The notes under the pieces are model-generated. The model saw only the letters and a program-made list of their open reading frames with translations. It was not told the origin of the DNA and ran no database searches. From Bacteroidota bacterium (GTDB lineage Bacteria; Bacteroidota; Bacteroidia; B-17B0; Aurantibacillaceae): a stretch of DNA of 64,000 nucleotides. A program made the position numbers and the translations under genes. Shown here in pieces: positions 45,781 through 55,389 of this stretch. Location of the stretch: positions 62,001-126,000 of the forward strand of contig JAHBTI010000006.1 in assembly GCA_019638705.1 (NCBI GenBank). The letters are read 5' to 3'. Within the stretch, counting starts at the first letter, position 1; each line of letters opens with the position of its first letter.

Positions 45781-47361
45781 TCACAAACAAACATTACAAT
45801 TTTCCGCACAGCGTTCACCGTCCATTGCCGCACTTACAATACCACCCGCATAGCCCGCACCTTCGCCACAAGGAAATAAATTTTTCAGTTGAGGGTGCTG
45901 CAAGGTTTCCTTATCTCGCGGAATGCGCACAGGTGTTGAGGTACGGCTTTCCACACCCACAATCACAGCTTCGTTAGTTAAATAGCCGCGCATTTTTCCG
46001 CCAAAGGCTTTAAAGCCCTCTTTTAAAGATGTTCCGATTAATTTACCCAACACCTGTTGCATTTCTACGCTTTTTAATCCCGGCATATAACTGCATTTTG
46101 GTAATGTGGCACTTTGTTTTCCGTTTACAAAATCCTGCAAACGCTGTGCAGGCGCGGTTTGAGTTTTACCGCCAAAAACCCATGCGTTTTTTTCTAATTC
46201 TTTTTGAAACTGCAAACCTGCGAGTGCGCCAAATTTTTTGTAGGGTTCAAAATCGCGTAATTCCAAACCAACAACAATGCCGCTGTTGGCGTAAGGATTG
46301 TTTCGTTTGCTCGGACTCCAACCGTTTGTAACAATTTCTTGCTGCTGCGTGGCGCAGGGTGCAATAATTCCGCCCGGGCACATACAAAACGAATACACGC
46401 CTCTGCCACCAACCTGATGCACCAAACTGTAACTTGCGGCAGGTAAATAATGTCGCTTTTCAATCACTTCGTTGAGTGTGCCGCAATGGTATTGCACTTT
46501 GTCAATCAGGTCTTGCGGGTGTTCGGCGCGCACGCCAAGTGCAAAAGGCTTTGCTTCCAGCAAGATGTTTTTTGTGTGCAGCAACTCATAAATGTCGCGT
46601 GCAGAGTGCCCTGTGGCAAGAATTAATTTTTGAACGGAAAATTGCTGTTCGCCCTTTTCGCTCAAAACTTTAATGGAAGAAATTTTATCTCCTGAAATAG
46701 TAAAGTCAATCAATTTGGTATTGAAATGAATTTCCCCGCCCTGATTTAAAATGGTTTCACGAATGTTTTGAATGAGTTGGGGCAATTTGTTTGTGCCGAT
46801 GTGCGGGTGCGCATCAATTAAAATTTCTTCGCTTGCACCATGAAACACCAAGATTTTCAAAATCTTTTCAATGTCGCCACGCTTGTTGGAACGTGTGTAA
46901 AGTTTTCCGTCGCTATATGTTCCTGCACCGCCTTCGCCAAAACAATAATTGCTTTCTGGGTTTACAATGTGTTCTTTGTTAATTGCCGCCAAATCTCTGC
47001 GGCGGGCTTTCACATCTTTTCCTCGTTCTATGATAATCGGTTTTATATTTAATTCCAAACAACGCAAAGCTGCGAACAAGCCCGCAGGTCCCGCACCAAC
47101 AATATGGCAGATTTGTTTTGCATTGGAAACATTGGGATAACTGAAAATGATTTTTTCCGAAACCAAATGTTCATCAACGGCAGCCAACACCGAGAGATTT
47201 ATTTTAATGTTTCGTCCGCGCGCATCAATGCTGCGTTTCAGAATTTTTACATGAAGCGTTGAATTTTTTTTTAAAGAAAGCTGTTGCTTAATTTCTTCTT
47301 TAAGCAGCGTTTCGTTTAAAGCCGTTTGCGGGCTGACTTGCAGTTGTAATTTTGTTTGCAT
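45781..47361 (-). CDS. FAD-dependent oxidoreductase (COG2509 family)
   Basis: A 526-residue protein. The N-terminal ~90 residues form a small alpha/beta domain, then the FAD Rossmann motif VGAGPAGLFAALRCLE, and PGLKSVEMQQVLGKLIGTS near the C-terminus. VYSFCMCPGGIIAPCATQQQ is the conserved Cys block of this family. COG2509 flavoproteins are widespread but the substrate is unknown. Cytoplasmic; single gene. Confidence 0.88.
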   Translation of the reverse strand: MQTKLQLQVSPQTALNETLLKEEIKQQLSLKKNSTLHVKILKRSIDARGRNIKINLSVLAAVDEHLVSEKIIFSYPNVSNAKQICHIVGAGPAGLFAALRCLELNIKPIIIERGKDVKARRRDLAAINKEHIVNPESNYCFGEGGAGTYSDGKLYTRSNKRGDIEKILKILVFHGASEEILIDAHPHIGTNKLPQLIQNIRETILNQGGEIHFNTKLIDFTISGDKISSIKVLSEKGEQQFSVQKLILATGHSARDIYELLHTKNILLEAKPFALGVRAEHPQDLIDKVQYHCGTLNEVIEKRHYLPAASYSLVHQVGGRGVYSFCMCPGGIIAPCATQQQEIVTNGWSPSKRNNPYANSGIVVGLELRDFEPYKKFGALAGLQFQKELEKNAWVFGGKTQTAPAQRLQDFVNGKQSATLPKCSYMPGLKSVEMQQVLGKLIGTSLKEGFKAFGGKMRGYLTNEAVIVGVESRTSTPVRIPRDKETLQHPQLKNLFPCGEGAGYAGGIVSAAMDGERCAENCNVCL

Positions 47362-47443
47362 GGTACGGAAGAGTTTTATTCTTCAAAAATTTTAAGCAAA
47401 TGTAATAATTTGTTGAAAGGATTTTTTCTTCTGCTTATGTTAA

Positions 47444-47633
47444 TGATTTGTCTAAAGTCCAATAAAGAATTGTCAGTTCGAGTAGGTTTGCTGCCTCTTT
47501 GCAAACCGTATCGAGAACTGAAGCCGTAAAATCACTTCTCGATACGCCTCCTTTCGTCGGCTACCCGAAGTAACAAAGGATACGCCCTCATTCTTCGGGC
47601 TACTCGAAGTAACAGAGGACTTTAGATAAATCA
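47444..47633. repeat. MITE-like composite palindromic element, family E
   Basis: Bounded by the 17-bp inverted pair TGATTTGTCTAAAGTCC (47444-47460) and GGACTTTAGATAAATCA (47617-47633), one mismatch. Inside are two hairpin units: 47477-47521 with CAGTTCGAGTAGGTTTGC and GCAAACCGTATCGAGAACTG arms, and a second with TTCTCGATACGCC and GGCTACTCGAAGT-type words. No target duplication was recognised at its ends. It occupies most of the 300-bp gap 47362-47661; no gene is seen. Confidence 0.75.
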
Positions 47634-47661
47634 ATGCAAATTGTCAATTACTACCACTTTT

Positions 47662-48900
47662 TTACTCAAACCTCAAACTTTCAATCGGGTCAAGTTGCGA
47701 AGCGCGTTTAGCAGGAATATAACCGCTTAGTAAACCAACGGAAATGCAAATAATTACGCCCGTAATAATCCAAAACCAAGGAATAAAAAAACCCGTATTT
47801 AAACTTAAACTGATAAAATTTCCGATAACAATACCCAACAAAATTCCCACCGCACCGCCAAGCACACAAATTACAACGCTCTCAATTAAAAATTGATTTC
47901 TGATAATGCTTTGCGTTGCGCCCAATGCTTTGCGTACACCAATTTCGCGGGTGCGTTCGGTTACGCTCACCAACATAATGTTCATTAGCCCGATAGCCGC
48001 GCCAAACAAGGTAATAAGCCCAATAACCGTTGCAACCATGGTTACTTTCTGCAAATCTTCAAGCAACATTTGCGCAAGATTGTCTGATTTTTCCATGTCA
48101 AAATCATCGGCTTCACTTGCAGGAATTTTTCTCACTTTTCTGAACAAACCCCTCGCTTCATTTAAAAACACATCTAACATCAACGTGTTTTTTGAAAGCA
48201 CGTTAATGGTATAACTCAAATCTTTTCCGCCAAAATATTGCCGCGCATTGTTAAGCGGAACAAGGCAAATTCTGTCGCCGCCAAAACCCGAAGCCGAGCC
48301 GCGCGGTTTTAAAACACCAATTACTTTGTATCGGGCTGCACCAACTTTTATAAACTTATCAATGGGGTTTACGTTTTTGCCAAACAAAGCCAATTGAATG
48401 TCTTTACCGATAATAACGTTGTGTGTGCTTCCAAAAATTTCAGAAGCGGAAAAATTTCTGCCTTTTTCCAGTTCGTAACCTGCGGTGATAATGTAGTTTT
48501 CATCGCTGCCGATTATCTGAATGTTGGGATTTGTTTTTCTGTTCTCATATTTCAGCCGCGCTATGTCGCTTGCCATTGCCGAAACCGAAGTAACAACAGG
48601 GAAATTAAATTCCTTTTTAAAGCGTAAAACTTCTTTGTATGAAATTGGCGTATATATTTTTGCTTTTTTACCTTTTCTGCCCACACGAATGTTTGTTTCG
48701 GCATTGCGAATGGTAAATGTGTTTGCGCCCATATCGGTAAAACTGCTGTTAATACCGTTTTTAATGGCATCAATGGCTGATAAAATGCCCACCAACGCCG
48801 TAATGCCAATGCTGATAATAAGCATGGTAATTAAGGCTCGCAAGCGGTTAGCTTTAATGGAATTAAAAGCTACGGAAATATTTTCTTTGAGAAAAGCCAA
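47662..48900 (-). CDS. MacB-like ABC transporter permease (FtsX family)
   Basis: A 412-residue inner-membrane protein: transmembrane helix near residues 20-45, a periplasmic MacB-type domain (~50-275), and three C-terminal helices with the FtsX signature [22 protein letters not shown] and DPIESLRFE at the end. It would pair with an ATPase of the LolD/MacB class, but none lies beside it. The substrate (lipoprotein, peptide or lipid) is unknown. Confidence 0.92.
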   Translation of the reverse strand: MAFLKENISVAFNSIKANRLRALITMLIISIGITALVGILSAIDAIKNGINSSFTDMGANTFTIRNAETNIRVGRKGKKAKIYTPISYKEVLRFKKEFNFPVVTSVSAMASDIARLKYENRKTNPNIQIIGSDENYIITAGYELEKGRNFSASEIFGSTHNVIIGKDIQLALFGKNVNPIDKFIKVGAARYKVIGVLKPRGSASGFGGDRICLVPLNNARQYFGGKDLSYTINVLSKNTLMLDVFLNEARGLFRKVRKIPASEADDFDMEKSDNLAQMLLEDLQKVTMVATVIGLITLFGAAIGLMNIMLVSVTERTREIGVRKALGATQSIIRNQFLIESVVICVLGGAVGILLGIVIGNFISLSLNTGFFIPWFWIITGVIICISVGLLSGYIPAKRASQLDPIESLRFE

Positions 48901-48973
48901 TGTTTAAAAGTAAAGATTAAACGGTTTGTTTTTGCTACTTTCGTTGGTGCAATAATAAAAATAAAATAAACAG

Positions 48974-49630
48974 ATGAAAGTAATAGTAACAGGAGCATCG
49001 GGCATGGTTGGCGAAGGCGTTATGCTCGAATGCCTTAGCAACACACAAGTAGAACAAGTTTTGGTTGTTGGTCGCCGCCCATGCGGAACAACACACCCCA
49101 AGTTGAAAGAAATTATTCATAAAGATTTTTATGATTTAACGAGTATTGAAAATGAATTAAAAGGCTACGATGCCTGTTTTTTTTGTTTGGGTACAACTTC
49201 GCTTGGCTTAAAAGAAGAAGCGTATTACAAAATCTCTTACACGCTTACCATGAATTTTGCAAATACTTTATGCAAACTCAACAGCGGCATGACTTTTTGC
49301 TACGTTTCGGGCGCAGGCACTTCTGGAAACGAAAACGCAAGAAATATGTGGGTGCGCGTAAAAAGTAAAACCGAAAATGATTTGCAAAAATTGCCGTTCA
49401 AACAAGTATTTAATTTCCGCCCTGCACTAATGACACCAACAAAAGGTATGAAGAACACGCAAAAATTGTACTACGCTTTTGCCTGGTTAGTTCCTGTGGT
49501 AAAATTATTTTCCAAAAACTTAGTATTGAGCTTGCAGCAAGTTGGCAAAGCCATGATTAACAGCGTGAGCAAAGGTTACACCAAATCTGCTTTGGAAGCT
49601 TCGGACATAAGAATATTAAGCGAAAAATGA
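48974..49630 (+). CDS. NAD(P)H-binding Rossmann-fold protein (atypical SDR)
   Basis: A 218-residue protein with the glycine-rich motif VTGASGMVGEGVM and LVVGRRP, followed by FCLGTTS and FCYVSGAGTSG. It resembles atypical SDR proteins of the HTATIP2/YwnB type. The cofactor is very likely NADP(H) from the RRP segment; the substrate is unknown. It overlaps the thioesterase gene by 4 bp (ATGA), so the pair is translationally coupled. Confidence 0.88.
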   Translation: MKVIVTGASGMVGEGVMLECLSNTQVEQVLVVGRRPCGTTHPKLKEIIHKDFYDLTSIENELKGYDACFFCLGTTSLGLKEEAYYKISYTLTMNFANTLCKLNSGMTFCYVSGAGTSGNENARNMWVRVKSKTENDLQKLPFKQVFNFRPALMTPTKGMKNTQKLYYAFAWLVPVVKLFSKNLVLSLQQVGKAMINSVSKGYTKSALEASDIRILSEK

Positions 49631-50046
49631 AAACCATACCTCAACAAGTTTTAGATAAAATGCTGGTGGGCGATAAATTCAGCGCGTGGTTGGGTTTGCA
49701 GGTTGAAAAAGTTGATACAGGTTATTGCAAACTGCATTACACCGTAAAAGAAGAAATGCTGAATGGTTTTGGCAGCATTCACGGCGGCATTTTATTTTCG
49801 GCGGCGGACAGTGCGCTTGCCTTTGCGTGTAATTCTCACGGCATTTTAAGTGTGGCTCTTGATGTTACAATTTCTTACACGCGCCCCGCCAAAGTTGGTG
49901 AAACTTTAACCGTTGAAGCAAAAGAATTAAATCTCACCAACAAAACAGGTTTGTACGATATTATTACAACCAACGAAAAAAACGAATTGGTCTGCGTTTT
50001 TAAAGGCACATCGTACCGCACAGGAAAAGATTTTTTAACGATGTGA
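49627..50046 (+). CDS. PaaI-family hotdog thioesterase
   Basis: A 139-residue hotdog-fold thioesterase with the PaaI signature NGFGSIHGGILFSAADSALAFA and VALDVTISYTRPAKVGETL. It hydrolyses acyl-CoA esters; the substrate is unknown. It starts inside the stop of the preceding SDR gene and its own TGA abuts the folD stop on the other strand with no spacer. Confidence 0.9.
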   Translation: MKTIPQQVLDKMLVGDKFSAWLGLQVEKVDTGYCKLHYTVKEEMLNGFGSIHGGILFSAADSALAFACNSHGILSVALDVTISYTRPAKVGETLTVEAKELNLTNKTGLYDIITTNEKNELVCVFKGTSYRTGKDFLTM

Positions 50047-50928
50047 TTATTTATAAATCCCTTTCTTCGCCGCCGACAAGGTGTTTTTTATCAACGAAGC
50101 AATGGTCATTGGTCCTACTCCGCCCGGAACGGGAGTAATGTAGCTACATTTCGGCGCAACTTCATCAAATTTTACATCGCCTTTTAATTTGTAGCCGCTT
50201 TTGGTTTCGGTACTCGCCACGCGGGTTGTACCAACGTCAATGACTACAACGCCGTCTTTCACCATGTCAGCTTTTAAAAATTCAGGACTGCCTAAAGCGC
50301 AAATGATGATGTCGGCATTTTGTGTAAATGATTTTAAATCTTTGGTTTTGCTGTGGCAAAGCGTAACGGTGCAGTTTCCGAGCGAAGTATTTTTTGCCAT
50401 TAAAATACTCATGGGTGAGCCTACAATGTGGCTGCGACCAATCACAACGCAATGCTTGCCCGAAGTTTCAATGTTGTATTTTTCCAAAAGCTGAACAATG
50501 CCGTAAGGCGTTGCGCTTACATAACAAGGTAAATTCAAAACCATGCGCCCAACGTTAATCGGGTGAAAACCGTCCACATCTTTTTTCGGGTCAATGGCTT
50601 CCAACACTTTGTGTTCGTTGATGTGGCGCGGCAAAGGCAGTTGCACAATAAATCCGTCAATGTCGTCATTGTTGTTTAAATCATAAACGGTCTGCAACAA
50701 TTTTTCTTCGGTTACATAGTCGGGGTGGCGAATGAACGTAGATTTAAACCCGACATTTTCGCAGGCTTTTATTTTTGCAGTTACATAGGTTTCGCTGCCG
50801 CCGTCGTTGCCCACCAATACTGCCGCGAGGTGCGGTTGTTTTTTTCCTGCGGCAATCATATTTTGCACTTCCTGTGCAATGCTTGCCTGAATTTCTTGCG
50901 ATATTTTTTTTCCGTCTATGAGGGTCAT
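50047..50928 (-). CDS. folD: Methylenetetrahydrofolate dehydrogenase / cyclohydrolase
   Basis: Bifunctional one-carbon enzyme (5,10-methylene-THF to 10-formyl-THF). [14 protein letters not shown] (catalytic Lys segment), [27 protein letters not shown] and the C-terminal [11 protein letters not shown]. Length 293 is standard. It begins only 6 bases after the stop of a RelE/ParE toxin gene on the same strand, so folD may be transcribed with the toxin-antitoxin pair. Confidence 0.97.
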   Translation of the reverse strand: MTLIDGKKISQEIQASIAQEVQNMIAAGKKQPHLAAVLVGNDGGSETYVTAKIKACENVGFKSTFIRHPDYVTEEKLLQTVYDLNNNDDIDGFIVQLPLPRHINEHKVLEAIDPKKDVDGFHPINVGRMVLNLPCYVSATPYGIVQLLEKYNIETSGKHCVVIGRSHIVGSPMSILMAKNTSLGNCTVTLCHSKTKDLKSFTQNADIIICALGSPEFLKADMVKDGVVVIDVGTTRVASTETKSGYKLKGDVKFDEVAPKCSYITPVPGGVGPMTIASLIKNTLSAAKKGIYK

Positions 50929-50934
50929 AATTTT

Positions 50935-51240
50935 TTAATCTTTTTCTTCTTCCCAAAGTTCAGGGTTTCTTGAAGTGTGAAACACCGCTAAAATATTAAC
51001 CTGATTTTTATCTTCGAGATATTCAAAATGTATTCCGTAAGGAAATATGCTTGTAAAAGCCACTCTGATATTTGCGTAACGAATTTGATAAAGAAGCGGA
51101 TTTTGTATAATCAGCTTTACTTTTTTATCTACTTCTTTCAAAAAAAGTTTACCCAAACCTTTCCGTGCGTTATTGTACCAAAGTGCAGCTTCTTTTAAAT
51201 CTTGTTTTACAGAGGGCTCAACTCGCTTTTTAATTTTCAT
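50935..51240 (-). CDS. RelE/ParE-family toxin
   Basis: A 101-residue protein of the ParE/RelE toxin fold: VEPSVKQDLKEAALWYNNARKGLG helix, then the strands YGIHFEYLEDKNQVNILAVFHTSRNP that end in the typical HTSRNP. It overlaps the antitoxin gene by 4 bp and follows it. Gyrase or ribosome as target cannot be decided from sequence; ParE-type is somewhat favoured. Confidence 0.85.
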   Translation of the reverse strand: MKIKKRVEPSVKQDLKEAALWYNNARKGLGKLFLKEVDKKVKLIIQNPLLYQIRYANIRVAFTSIFPYGIHFEYLEDKNQVNILAVFHTSRNPELWEEEKD

Positions 51241-51470
51241 TTCAATTCTTTTTCGAGTTCAGCTAACATTTCATCAAAGTCCACTAAATTTTCAGGGTGA
51301 TTTTTTGCGCGGGCTTGGCGTTTTAAAACCTCTTTTTTTTGCCATTCAGGAATATCAACCGAAGCAGCATTTAAAAAATTTTTAATGGTTTCTAAAATTA
51401 AGGCTTGTTGCTTATGGTTAAGCAAGGGCAAATAATTGTTAACCTGTTTTTTTATAGCTGTTGCAGTCAT
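51237..51470 (-). CDS. Antitoxin (addiction module component)
   Basis: A 77-residue protein upstream of the toxin. N-terminal helices (NNYLPLLNHKQQALILETIKNFL), then a Lys/Arg-rich stretch and the acidic tail ENLVDFDEMLAELEKELK that resembles small addiction-module components of the TIGR02574 kind. DNA-binding and autoregulation are inferred from family behaviour. Confidence 0.75.
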   Translation of the reverse strand: MTATAIKKQVNNYLPLLNHKQQALILETIKNFLNAASVDIPEWQKKEVLKRQARAKNHPENLVDFDEMLAELEKELK

Positions 51471-51605
51471 GTTTACTGTTTTTTAATTACAACAAATTTA
51501 GCGAAATTATTTTTGCGTTTGGTTTTTACATAAAAACATCCGCGTTGCAAATACTGGCGAGTGGGGGCTTTCATCTTCAAATTAACTCATCATCTCATTT
51601 TCAAA

Positions 51606-52952
51606 TTAAAACTTCGGCATCATTCCCTTCGGCATATTTTTCATCATTTTTGCCATAGCAGATTTGTCGTTCATCATGCGCATCATTTTGCGGGTATCTT
51701 CAAATTGCTTTAAAAGTTTGTTCACTTCCTGAATGCCTTGCCCGCTGCCTTTGGCTATGCGGCTTCTGCGCGAACCATTTAATAATTCGGGTTTGTTGCG
51801 TTCTTCTGGTGTCATGCTTTGAATGATTGCTTCAATGCCTTTAAACGCATCATCGTCAATGTCCATGTTTTTCACCATTTTGCCCATGCCCGGTATCATG
51901 CCCATAAGGTCTTTCACGTTGCCCATTTTTTTAATCTGCTGCAACTGACCTAAGAAATCATTGAAGTCAAATTTATTGGTAGCAATTTTTTTGTTGAGCT
52001 TGCGTGCTTCTTCTTCGCTGAATTGCTCTTGTGCTTTTTCAACCAAACTCACCACGTCGCCCATGCCCAAAATACGGTCAGCCATACGTTCGGGATAGAA
52101 CACGTCTAAGGCTTCCATTTTTTCGCCTGTGCCAATGAACTTAATCGGTTTGTTTACCACGCTTTTAATTGACAAAGCCGCACCGCCGCGTGTGTCGCCG
52201 TCTAATTTGGTAAGGATAACGCCGTCAAAATCCAAACGGTCATTAAATGCTTTGGCTGTGTTTACGGCATCTTGCCCCGTCATGCTATCCACCACAAACA
52301 AAATTTCGTTTGGCTTTATGGCTTTTTTCAGGTCGGCAATTTCGTTCATCATTTGCTCGTCCACCGCCAAGCGACCGGCAGTATCTATCAGCACCACCGA
52401 GTTGTTGTTGTCTTTGGCTTGCTTAATGGCGGCTTCGGCAATTTTTACAGGATTTTTTTCTTCCTTGTTGCTAAATACTTCCACGCCGATTTGCTCACCA
52501 AGAACGTGCAATTGGTCAATCGCGGCGGGACGATACACATCGCAGGCAACCATTAATGGCTTTTTACCTTTTTTGGTTTTTAAATAGTTGGCGAGCTTGC
52601 CTGTAAAGGTAGTTTTACCCGAACCTTGCAAACCACTCATTAAAATAATGGTGGGATTGCCGCCCAAATAAATATCTTCTTTAGTGCCGCCCATTAAGGC
52701 AGCGAGTTCGTCGTGCGTAATTTTCACGAGCAATTGCCCCGGCGAAACAGCAGTTAAAACGTTTTGTCCGAGTGCTTTTTCTTTCACCGTGTCGGTAAAA
52801 GTTTTGGCTACTTTGTAGTTCACGTCCGCGTCAAGAAGGGCTTTGCGCACTTCTTTCATGGTTTCGGCTACGTTTATTTCGGTAATCCTGCCCTGCCCTT
52901 TCAACACCTTGAGGGCGCGGTCTAAATGTTCCTGTAAATTATCAAACATCAC
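51606..52952 (-). CDS. ffh: Signal recognition particle protein Ffh
   Basis: GTPase binding signal sequences and 4.5S RNA to target proteins to the membrane. N-domain (HLDRALKVLKGQGRITEINV), G-domain with P-loop GLQGSGKTTF, DTAGRLAVDEQ and TKLDGDTRGGAALS, and a methionine-rich M-domain (MMRMMNDKSAMAKMMKNMPK). Length 448 is standard. The receptor gene ftsY lies 3.2 kb away on the other strand. The 4.5S RNA gene (ffs) was not found here. Confidence 0.97.
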   Translation of the reverse strand: MMFDNLQEHLDRALKVLKGQGRITEINVAETMKEVRKALLDADVNYKVAKTFTDTVKEKALGQNVLTAVSPGQLLVKITHDELAALMGGTKEDIYLGGNPTIILMSGLQGSGKTTFTGKLANYLKTKKGKKPLMVACDVYRPAAIDQLHVLGEQIGVEVFSNKEEKNPVKIAEAAIKQAKDNNNSVVLIDTAGRLAVDEQMMNEIADLKKAIKPNEILFVVDSMTGQDAVNTAKAFNDRLDFDGVILTKLDGDTRGGAALSIKSVVNKPIKFIGTGEKMEALDVFYPERMADRILGMGDVVSLVEKAQEQFSEEEARKLNKKIATNKFDFNDFLGQLQQIKKMGNVKDLMGMIPGMGKMVKNMDIDDDAFKGIEAIIQSMTPEERNKPELLNGSRRSRIAKGSGQGIQEVNKLLKQFEDTRKMMRMMNDKSAMAKMMKNMPKGMMPKF

Positions 52953-53016
52953 AATTTTTTTTGGAGCGGTAAAGGTACAAAATAATGGGGAATGAGGATT
53001 TTGGTATTTTTACGCC

Positions 53017-53709
53017 ATGGCAGAATTTTTAACTACAAATGGAACTTCTCATCATATTGAGAATATAATTATTGAGGCGAAAACAAAGCTGACTTTAATT
53101 TCACCGTACTTACAACTTTCAAAAACATTTTACGAAAGATTGAAAGACGCTTCAAATAATGGAGTACGAATAAAAATAATATATGGCAAAGATGAATTAA
53201 AGCCTAACGAAAAAAATTCCCTTGCTGAACTACGAAACATAGAACTTTTTTTCTTTGAAAATCTTCACGCTAAATGCTACTTCAATGAAACCAAAATGGT
53301 TATTACATCAATGAATATGTATGAGTTTTCTGAAAAGAATAACAGAGAAATGGGCGTTTTGATTGATAGTGTTACAGATAAAGAATTGTTTAACAAAGCT
53401 ATAAATGAAGCTAACTCTATTATTAAATCTTCGGAACAAATTGGGCTTAAAAAAACGAATAGAACATCTTTTCAAGATACAGCAAAACACAAAAAGATAA
53501 TCAGAGGTTATTGTTTACGTTGTCAAAATCGCATTAATTATAATCCTAACAGACCACTTTGCGAAAGTTGTTATTCTATTTGGGCACAATATGAAAATCC
53601 TGATTACATAGAAAATGTATGTCATCGTTGCGGAGAGTTTGAGCAAACAAGCATGAACAAACCTCTCTGTTATAATTGTTATACCGAACATCAACGAGAA
53701 ATCTTTTAA
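53017..53709 (+). CDS. Single-HKD phospholipase D-like protein with two zinc ribbons
   Basis: A 230-residue cytoplasmic protein. Residues ~1-120 form a PLD fold with one HKD-like motif: His84 and Lys86 in HAKCYFNETK, then SMN (Asn100) and Glu111. The C-terminal region holds two CxxC-CxxC zinc ribbons (C166/169/182/185 and C202/205/218/221). Single-HKD enzymes usually act as dimers, often as nucleases (Nuc/BfiI type). Codon use is A-rich compared with neighbours. The stop overlaps the ribD ATG by one base (TAATG). Function unknown; nuclease is an inference. Confidence 0.85.
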   Translation: MAEFLTTNGTSHHIENIIIEAKTKLTLISPYLQLSKTFYERLKDASNNGVRIKIIYGKDELKPNEKNSLAELRNIELFFFENLHAKCYFNETKMVITSMNMYEFSEKNNREMGVLIDSVTDKELFNKAINEANSIIKSSEQIGLKKTNRTSFQDTAKHKKIIRGYCLRCQNRINYNPNRPLCESCYSIWAQYENPDYIENVCHRCGEFEQTSMNKPLCYNCYTEHQREIF

Positions 53710-54752
53710 TGCCTCACACATTTTATATGCAACAAGCCCTAAACCTTGCCAAACAAGGTTTCCCCGATGTTGCGCCAAATCCTTTGGTGGGTTGTGTGAT
53801 TGTGAAAGACGATAAAATTGTGGCGCAAGGTTATCACCAAAAATTTGGCGAGGCGCACGCCGAAGTAAATGCAATAAATAATTTACCTGCTCAACTGTCA
53901 ACTGCCAATTGCCAACTATACATTACTCTTGAACCTTGTAGTCATTTTGGGAAAACCCCACCCTGCGCAGATTTGATTATTTCCAAAGGGTTTAAAACTG
54001 TTGTGATAGCTTGCAAAGACCCAAATCCTTTGGTATCGGGTAACGGTATAAAAAAATTACAGCAAGCGGGCATTGAAGTCATCACAGGCGTTTTGGAACA
54101 AGAAGCGCGAGAACTCAACAAACAGTTTATTACCTACTTTGAAAAAAAACGCCCTTATATTAGTTTAAAATGGGCTATGACCGCAGATGGTTTTATCAGT
54201 AAAAATCCTGTGTCGAAAAACAGAGAGGAAAACGTAATTACAGGAATTGAAGCACAAACTTATGTTCATCAAATGCGCGCCGAAACTATGGCAATTATGG
54301 TTGGCAAAAACACGGTACTGAATGACAACCCGACATTAACAACACGTTTGGTAAAAGGAAAAAATCCCATTCGCATTTTTATTGACAAGAATTTGGAAGT
54401 GTCGCCACACTTCAACATTTACAATGCCGAAGCTCCAACCCTTGTGTTTAATAGCCAGAAAGACGAAATGCAAAATAACATTCGTTTCATCAAACTGAAT
54501 TTTGAGAACCATGTGTTGGAACAAATTTTAGAAACACTTTATCATTTAAAAATTCAAAGCCTTTTGGTGGAAGGCGGAACAACTTTGCTAAACAGTTTCA
54601 TAAACCAAAATTTGTGGGACGAAGCCTTTATTTTTCAAAATCCCAAACTCAACTTCGGAACAGGAATAAAAGCTCCCGAACTTTTGTTGGGTGAAAATTT
54701 TGAGAAGGTTGGCAAGGATTTTCTTTATAGACTAAAAAACACGAAAGAATAA
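53709..54752 (+). CDS. ribD: Bifunctional riboflavin biosynthesis deaminase/reductase
   Basis: Deaminates then reduces the pyrimidine precursor of riboflavin. The N-terminal deaminase has HAEVNAINN and the zinc motif EPCSHFGKTPPCAD; the C-terminal reductase has SLKWAMTADGFI and LLVEGGTTLLNSFI. Length from the ATG at 53709 is 347 residues, normal. The upstream frame (53676) lies inside the PLD gene, so 53709 is the start; it overlaps the PLD stop by one base. Confidence 0.95.
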   Translation: MPHTFYMQQALNLAKQGFPDVAPNPLVGCVIVKDDKIVAQGYHQKFGEAHAEVNAINNLPAQLSTANCQLYITLEPCSHFGKTPPCADLIISKGFKTVVIACKDPNPLVSGNGIKKLQQAGIEVITGVLEQEARELNKQFITYFEKKRPYISLKWAMTADGFISKNPVSKNREENVITGIEAQTYVHQMRAETMAIMVGKNTVLNDNPTLTTRLVKGKNPIRIFIDKNLEVSPHFNIYNAEAPTLVFNSQKDEMQNNIRFIKLNFENHVLEQILETLYHLKIQSLLVEGGTTLLNSFINQNLWDEAFIFQNPKLNFGTGIKAPELLLGENFEKVGKDFLYRLKNTKE

Positions 54753-54785
54753 AAAATCACTATTTTTGGAATTGCATAATTGAAA

Positions 54786-55184
54786 ATGTTTTTGAGAAAC
54801 GTACATATTTTTATTTTGCTTTTGTTTTCTGTATTGATTGTTAGTTGTGAATATAGAAATGCGTACACATACAAAATGCTCAATAAATCCAATCAGGAAA
54901 TAAAGATTGTTACCAAGAATTATGAGGGGATAGATTCTATACTTATTCCAATAAATTCTCAAGAAACAATATACATTTTAAAAGGTGGAGTGGGTGGCGG
55001 CAGAGTATCAAACCACGAAACAGATACTCATTTGAAAATATTTGAATATGTTGATTATTTTGAAGTATATCAAGATAGCACAAAATCAAAAACAGATTTT
55101 TCTTTATCAGGTGAGTGGAGTTATAAAGAAGACAACGCTCATTCAGGAACATATTCTTGCGAAGTTTATCAATCAGATTTTTAA
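54786..55184 (+). CDS. Lipoprotein, unknown
   Basis: A 132-residue protein with a lipoprotein signal (IFILLLFSVLIVSCEYR, lipobox LIVSC). The mature part is A/T-rich in coding, contains GGVGGGRVS and several strands, with no motif recognised. The first ATG (54786) is preferred; a TTG at 54780 is also in frame. It follows ribD by 33 bp. Confidence 0.75.
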   Translation: MFLRNVHIFILLLFSVLIVSCEYRNAYTYKMLNKSNQEIKIVTKNYEGIDSILIPINSQETIYILKGGVGGGRVSNHETDTHLKIFEYVDYFEVYQDSTKSKTDFSLSGEWSYKEDNAHSGTYSCEVYQSDF

Positions 55185-55310
55185 TTTCTCGTTTTCATTC
55201 AATAATTTCAAAAAGCGCAGAACTTTCAAACTTTTTAACTTTCAAACAAACAGGAAATCAGAAACCTGAAATCCGCAACAATTAAGCATTTGAGAGAAAA
55301 AACACATTTT

Positions 55311-55342
55311 TTTGGTACATTCGGTTTCTTAGTGTATATTTG
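55311..55342 (+). promoter_or_regulatory. Promoter of the rpmB operon
   Basis: -33 TTTG at 55311-55314 and -7 TATATTTG at 55335-55342 with 20 bases between them: the full Bacteroidota consensus at the expected spacing. It is 47 bases upstream of rpmB. Confidence 0.8.
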
Positions 55343-55389
55343 CGTCCCCTTAAAAAAGAGGAATTAATTAAAGATTAGATTTATACATC

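Noticed and set aside
51471-51605. 4.5S RNA (ffs) gene near ffh
   Set aside because: The gap is short, AT-rich and lacks the GGAAC/CAGG hairpin core expected for SRP RNA.
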